Assembly (NCBI RefSeq): GCF_034377145.1
Contig: NZ_CP139708.1
Coordinates: 171,960 to 235,959, forward strand
Source: Sulfitobacter sp. OXR-159
Lineage (GTDB): Bacteria; Pseudomonadota; Alphaproteobacteria; Rhodobacterales; Rhodobacteraceae
Direction: 5' to 3'
Length of the DNA stretch: 64,000 nucleotides
The notes under the pieces were generated by a model. That model saw only the letters and a program-made list of their open reading frames with translations. It had not been told where the DNA came from and made no database searches. Of this stretch, positions 60,801 to 64,000 are shown piece by piece. Both the position numbers and the translations under genes were made by a program. Numbering within the stretch: the first letter of the stretch is position 1; the number at the start of each line of letters is the position of its first letter.

Positions 60801-61282
60801 CCCTCAAACTTGCCCGCGCGATCCATTTCGATGAGAGCGACCGCAACGTCTTCGCCTCACCCGCCCGCACCGGGGAATGGTGCATCTCTGGCGGATTCGA
60901 GTTTTCCGATTGGACCGAGGGCGACCTGACTGGCAAAGCCCGCCAAGCCTTCGCCAACGGCTGGCTTGGGCTCGAAACCTTTGGCCGCGTGACCTTTGTC
61001 GCCGTGACCCAGATCGAAGAAGCCGAGGTAGAGACCCTCGCCGCGCTGCTGGCGCAGCATTTCGTCACCTACTACGGTGCACCTTCGGTCGATGCCGCGC
61101 GTCCCGTGGCGAAAGAGGAGTTGGCGCAGATGATCGACCTCTGCGCCGATCACGCGCCCAACTGTCTGCTCACCGTGGCGCGCGAGTTGACCGACGCGGG
61201 CGTCCGTGAAAGCTTTCGCATGATCCAGCCGCAGGATGCAGGACTAGAGCAATTCGCGATCCACGGCGACTTGCCCGAGTGA
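60797..61282 (+). CDS. DUF6505-type protein
   Basis: This is a 161-residue protein beginning MTLKLARAIHFDESDRNVF with a WCISGGFEFSDW core. It is soluble, with no signal peptide. It overlaps the ligase-like gene by ATGA and is the last gene of the Fe-S operon. The function is unknown. The long open frame to 60596 is in the shadow of the previous gene. Confidence 0.82.
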   Translation: MTLKLARAIHFDESDRNVFASPARTGEWCISGGFEFSDWTEGDLTGKARQAFANGWLGLETFGRVTFVAVTQIEEAEVETLAALLAQHFVTYYGAPSVDAARPVAKEELAQMIDLCADHAPNCLLTVARELTDAGVRESFRMIQPQDAGLEQFAIHGDLPE

Positions 61283-61324
61283 ACCATCCGCGCAGGTTTG
61301 GGCGCGGATGGTCTCTAACTCAGG

Positions 61325-62137
61325 TTATTCGGCACCTTCCGCGTTGAACACGAATAGTGTCTCACCATTGATCTTATAGTCGTTGATCAGCGCTTTCGCC
61401 CGGTCGGAGGTCAGCCAGTCTTCGAGCTTCAGAGCCAGATCATTTTTGACATGGCCGTGACGCTCGGGGTTCACCGGCAGATAGGCATATTGGTTAAACA
61501 GAACCGGATCGCCCGCATAGAGCAACGCCAGATCCCCCTTATTGCCGAAGTTCAGCCAGCTTGCCCGGTCCGACATCACATAGGCGGGCATCCCCGAGGC
61601 GGTGTTGAGCGCCGCCCCCATGCCTGCCCCGACGGCGTTGTACCAATCCCCGAACTCTGCCGGATCGAGACCCGCTTCGCCCCAGAGAGACAGTTCTTTC
61701 TTATGGGTGCCGCTGTCGTCCCCTCGGCTCACGAAATCAGACTCTTTGTCGGCGATTGCGCTCAATGCTTCGGTGGCCGCACCCGAGGATGCGATGCCCG
61801 CCGGATCGCTTTTTGGACCGATGAAGACGAAATCGTTGTACATGATTTCCGTTCGGTGGCTGCCGAACCCCGCGTCGACGAAAGCCTCCTCGGCTTTGCG
61901 CGAATGGACCAGGATCGCGTCCACGTCCCCGGATTCGCCTAGCTTGATCGCCTGGCCGGTCCCGACGACCAACAATTGCACATCGAGATCAAGATCCGCT
62001 GCGATCTGAGGCAAGAGCACATCCGCGAGACCGGAGTTGTTGAACGATGTCGTCACCGCCATCTTTATCACGTCGGCGGCCTGCGCCGCACCACTCATCG
62101 CCAGAGCGGCAATTGCGCCTACAATCCAATGTTTCAT
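61325..62137 (-). CDS. tupA: Tungstate ABC transporter binding protein TupA
   Basis: This is a 270-residue periplasmic protein with a signal peptide ending GAAQA. It has the TupA features TTSFNNSGLADVLLP, VHSRKAEE and VSRGDDSGTHKKE, the last two in the oxyanion-binding site. It binds tungstate and hands it to TupB and TupC. It is the last gene of a tupB-tupC-tupA operon (4-nt overlap with tupC). Confidence 0.94.
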   Translation of the reverse strand: MKHWIVGAIAALAMSGAAQAADVIKMAVTTSFNNSGLADVLLPQIAADLDLDVQLLVVGTGQAIKLGESGDVDAILVHSRKAEEAFVDAGFGSHRTEIMYNDFVFIGPKSDPAGIASSGAATEALSAIADKESDFVSRGDDSGTHKKELSLWGEAGLDPAEFGDWYNAVGAGMGAALNTASGMPAYVMSDRASWLNFGNKGDLALLYAGDPVLFNQYAYLPVNPERHGHVKNDLALKLEDWLTSDRAKALINDYKINGETLFVFNAEGAE

Positions 62138-62844
62138 TCTACGATATCTCCTCTTAAAAATGCCTGCGCCTCTGGGGTCTCAGGTCGGTTAAAAAACATA
62201 GTCGCGGGACCGGCCTCATGCAGACGGCCCCCCAGAAGGAACAAGACATCGTCGGCCAAACGGCGGGCTTGACCGTGGTCATGTGTCGAAAGGATCAGCC
62301 GCGTGCCCGCAGATTTCGCCGATTGCAGGATCGCCTCGATCTCTCGGGTCGCACGGCCATCCAATGCGGCACAGGGCTCATCCAGAAACAGCAGCTTGGG
62401 CTTGCAGATCAGGGCGCGGGCGAGGGCCAGTTTCTGCTGCTCGCCACCCGAAAGCACAGGGGCTGCGCGCCCCAAAAGCGGCTCTAACCCGACGCGCGCG
62501 GCCCATTCCTCCGCCGCCAGTCGGGCCTGAGCCTTTGCGACACCACGCAGGCGCAGTGGATAGATGAGGTTTTCCAAAACCGTGCGCCGCAGCATAACGG
62601 GCCGCTGAAAAACGAAGGCCTGATGATGCCGCGCCTCTTCGGTCGTACAGGCCCAATCGATCCGCCCCGCAGAGAGCCGCGCGGTGCCATGCAGCAATTG
62701 CAACAGCGTGGTCTTACCCGCGCCGTTCGGGCCGATAACGACCGTGGCGCCCTGCCCTTCCAGCGTCAGATCAATCGGTCCCACCAGCCGTTGCCCGCGT
62801 CTGCGGCTTTCGATCGCGCGGGCCTGCATTGGGAAAAGCTGCAT
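62134..62844 (-). CDS. tupC: Tungstate ABC transporter ATPase TupC
   Basis: This is a 236-residue ATPase with Walker A GPNGAGKT, signature LSGGEQQK and Walker B LLFLDEPCAALD. Its ATG at 62844 shares a base with the tupB stop. The family includes WtpC/TupC; the assignment rests on its place between tupB and tupA. Confidence 0.92.
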   Translation of the reverse strand: MQLFPMQARAIESRRRGQRLVGPIDLTLEGQGATVVIGPNGAGKTTLLQLLHGTARLSAGRIDWACTTEEARHHQAFVFQRPVMLRRTVLENLIYPLRLRGVAKAQARLAAEEWAARVGLEPLLGRAAPVLSGGEQQKLALARALICKPKLLFLDEPCAALDGRATREIEAILQSAKSAGTRLILSTHDHGQARRLADDVLFLLGGRLHEAGPATMFFNRPETPEAQAFLRGDIVE

Positions 62845-63548
62845 CACCACCGGCCCTCCCGTTCGGTGCGGCCCAGCCAATGGATCGCGAGATTCACTGC
62901 CACGGCCAGCCCGATCAATACGAAACCGAGGGCGAGCGCCAAGGCAAACTCCCCCTTCCCGGTCTCAAGCGCGATCGCGGTGGTCAACACCCGCGTCGCA
63001 TGGTCGATATTGCCGCCGACGATCATGATCGCCCCCACCTCCCCAATCGCGCGGCCAAAACCTGCGAGCGCGGCAGTGAGGAGCGCACGGCGGGAATCCC
63101 AAAGCAGGGTCCGTATCTTTTGGCCCTGCGTGACATTCATCGAAATCAGCAGGTCATGATATTCCTGCCAAAGTTCGCGGATCGACTGATGCGCGATTGA
63201 GGCAATGAGCGGCACGATAATGATCACCTGCGCTATGATCATCGCCGTGGGGGTAAAAAGCAGCCCCAACACGCCAAGGGGCCCGGAGCGGGAAAGGACC
63301 ACATAAACGATAAGCCCCACCACGACCGGCGGCAGCCCCATGAGCGCATTTAGAACCGCGATCACCAAGCGCCGTGCGCGAAACCGTTTTACGGCGACCA
63401 ATGCCGCGAGGGGGAGGGCAATCAGGCAGGCGACGACCAAGGCGGAAACTGTGACCTGCAATGACCGGCCGGCGATCTCCACCAGTTCGGGATCAAGCGT
63501 GAAGACAAGCCAAAAGGCCTGCGTCAGTCCGCTCCAAATATCGACCAT
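62844..63548 (-). CDS. tupB: Tungstate ABC transporter permease TupB
   Basis: This is a 234-residue, roughly five-helix permease beginning MVDIWSGLTQAFWLVF. It has the permease loop FGRAIGEVGAIMIVGGNI and the LMGLPPVVVGLIVYVVLS helix of TupB/CysT-like proteins. ATG 63548 is used; the frame upstream to 63677 is a poorly conserved extension. It is the first gene of the operon. Confidence 0.9.
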   Translation of the reverse strand: MVDIWSGLTQAFWLVFTLDPELVEIAGRSLQVTVSALVVACLIALPLAALVAVKRFRARRLVIAVLNALMGLPPVVVGLIVYVVLSRSGPLGVLGLLFTPTAMIIAQVIIIVPLIASIAHQSIRELWQEYHDLLISMNVTQGQKIRTLLWDSRRALLTAALAGFGRAIGEVGAIMIVGGNIDHATRVLTTAIALETGKGEFALALALGFVLIGLAVAVNLAIHWLGRTEREGRW

Positions 63549-64000
63549 CCCGCAGTGGCCTCCTCCGACTTGGGACCCAAAGCCCCACTTTCCCCGCACA
63601 GTGTCAGGACTAGCCTGTGGACGCCAGAGCCACCGGGACCGAAATTGCCGGAAGAGACAGACTGGCTTGAAACTCACCGTGATCTCGGGCGCGCAAGGTC
63701 AGGATGACCCGTCCCATGATTCTCGCAAATCGGGTATGTGGCTCTAACTACGGCAAAACCGCGAAATGCTGGCCATCCAGCTCATGATGAGCTCATTCTC
63801 ATTTCCAAGGATAGTTTTAACAAATAATTACAGACCCTTAGACGTAAAAGCCCGGACTATCTTTGATCGTAGCTCCGACTATCGATGCCGTCTTTCCCTC
63901 TCCTCGCGCAAGAATCTATTGCACGCATCGCTTTAATGGCATTAAGTAACGGAAACAAAAGCGCTACCGAATAATAGCGTTACTGAGAGCGAGGGCAGAT
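63549..64000. other. Non-coding region at right window edge with inverted repeats
   Basis: About 450 bp are AT-richer than the rest and hold no supported gene. A perfect palindrome AGCTCAT-g-ATGAGCT lies at 63779-63793. At the edge, 63945-63984 contains nested arms, AGTAA(63945-63949) with TTACT(63980-63984) and CGCTA(63962-63966) with TAGCG(63975-63979), which could be an operator or hairpin. The tup promoter should lie here. I found no known Moco/Tuco riboswitch pattern. Confidence 0.5.

Noticed and set aside
63549..64000. Molybdenum/tungsten cofactor riboswitch upstream of tupB
   Set aside because: The conserved sequence and paired structure of the Moco/Tuco RNA could not be found; only generic inverted repeats are present.

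Overview
The window is GC-rich, densely coding DNA from an alphaproteobacterium. Gene content points to the Rhodobacteraceae (Roseobacter group): many TRAP transporters, several GntR/FCD regulators, a ureDABCEFG cluster, a methionine gamma-lyase locus and a tungsten-linked membrane formate dehydrogenase. The assignment rests on gene content and codon bias, not on a marker gene. No rRNA, tRNA or CRISPR array was seen. Nearly all genes lie in tight operons with 1-8 nt overlaps.

Layout. 1-8.8 kb: sugar-acid catabolism. A minus-strand operon (IlvD/Edd dehydratase, DapA-family enzyme, RraA-family protein) faces a plus-strand operon (HpcH/HpaI aldolase, ketoglutarate-semialdehyde-type dehydrogenase, 2-hydroxyacid dehydrogenase). 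The DapA-family gene is split by a complete IS256-family element with an 8-bp target duplication. 8.8-12.1 kb: minus-strand operon of GntR regulator, larE, larB, second GntR regulator and a NIPSNAP protein. 12.4-18.6 kb: plus-strand TAXI-TRAP uptake system, a ThDP enzyme and a GlcD-like flavoprotein. 18.6-21.1 kb: SDR, TetR regulator and MDR reductase. 21.3-26.5 kb: complete urease cluster with an extra 65-aa membrane protein between ureA and ureB. 26.6-32.7 kb: UDP-glucose dehydrogenase, a DUF2793 phage-tail-like protein, a PLP dehydratase, an aminotransferase and a serine hydrolase. 32.8-38.0 kb: mdeR-mdeA-mdeB methionine degradation plus an isoaspartyl peptidase. 38.1-44.6 kb: two TRAP systems around a cluster of hairpins. 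44.7-47.6 kb: orphan ParA and a polar amino acid ABC transporter. 47.9-56.4 kb: nine-gene formate dehydrogenase operon ending in an NtrC-type regulator that lacks the sigma-54 contact loop. 56.8-61.3 kb: divergent iron-sulfur/assembly operon. 61.3-63.5 kb: tupBCA tungstate transporter, then about 450 bp of AT-richer non-coding DNA.

How it works together. Formate oxidation, Fe-S assembly and tungstate import form one functional block, which suggests the formate dehydrogenase uses tungsten. The lar genes beside a carboxylate TRAP system and a 2-hydroxyacid-type flavoprotein suggest metabolism of both enantiomers of a 2-hydroxy acid, but LarC and LarA are not in this window. The mde locus turns methionine into methanethiol, ammonia and 2-oxobutyrate, and then oxidises the 2-oxobutyrate.
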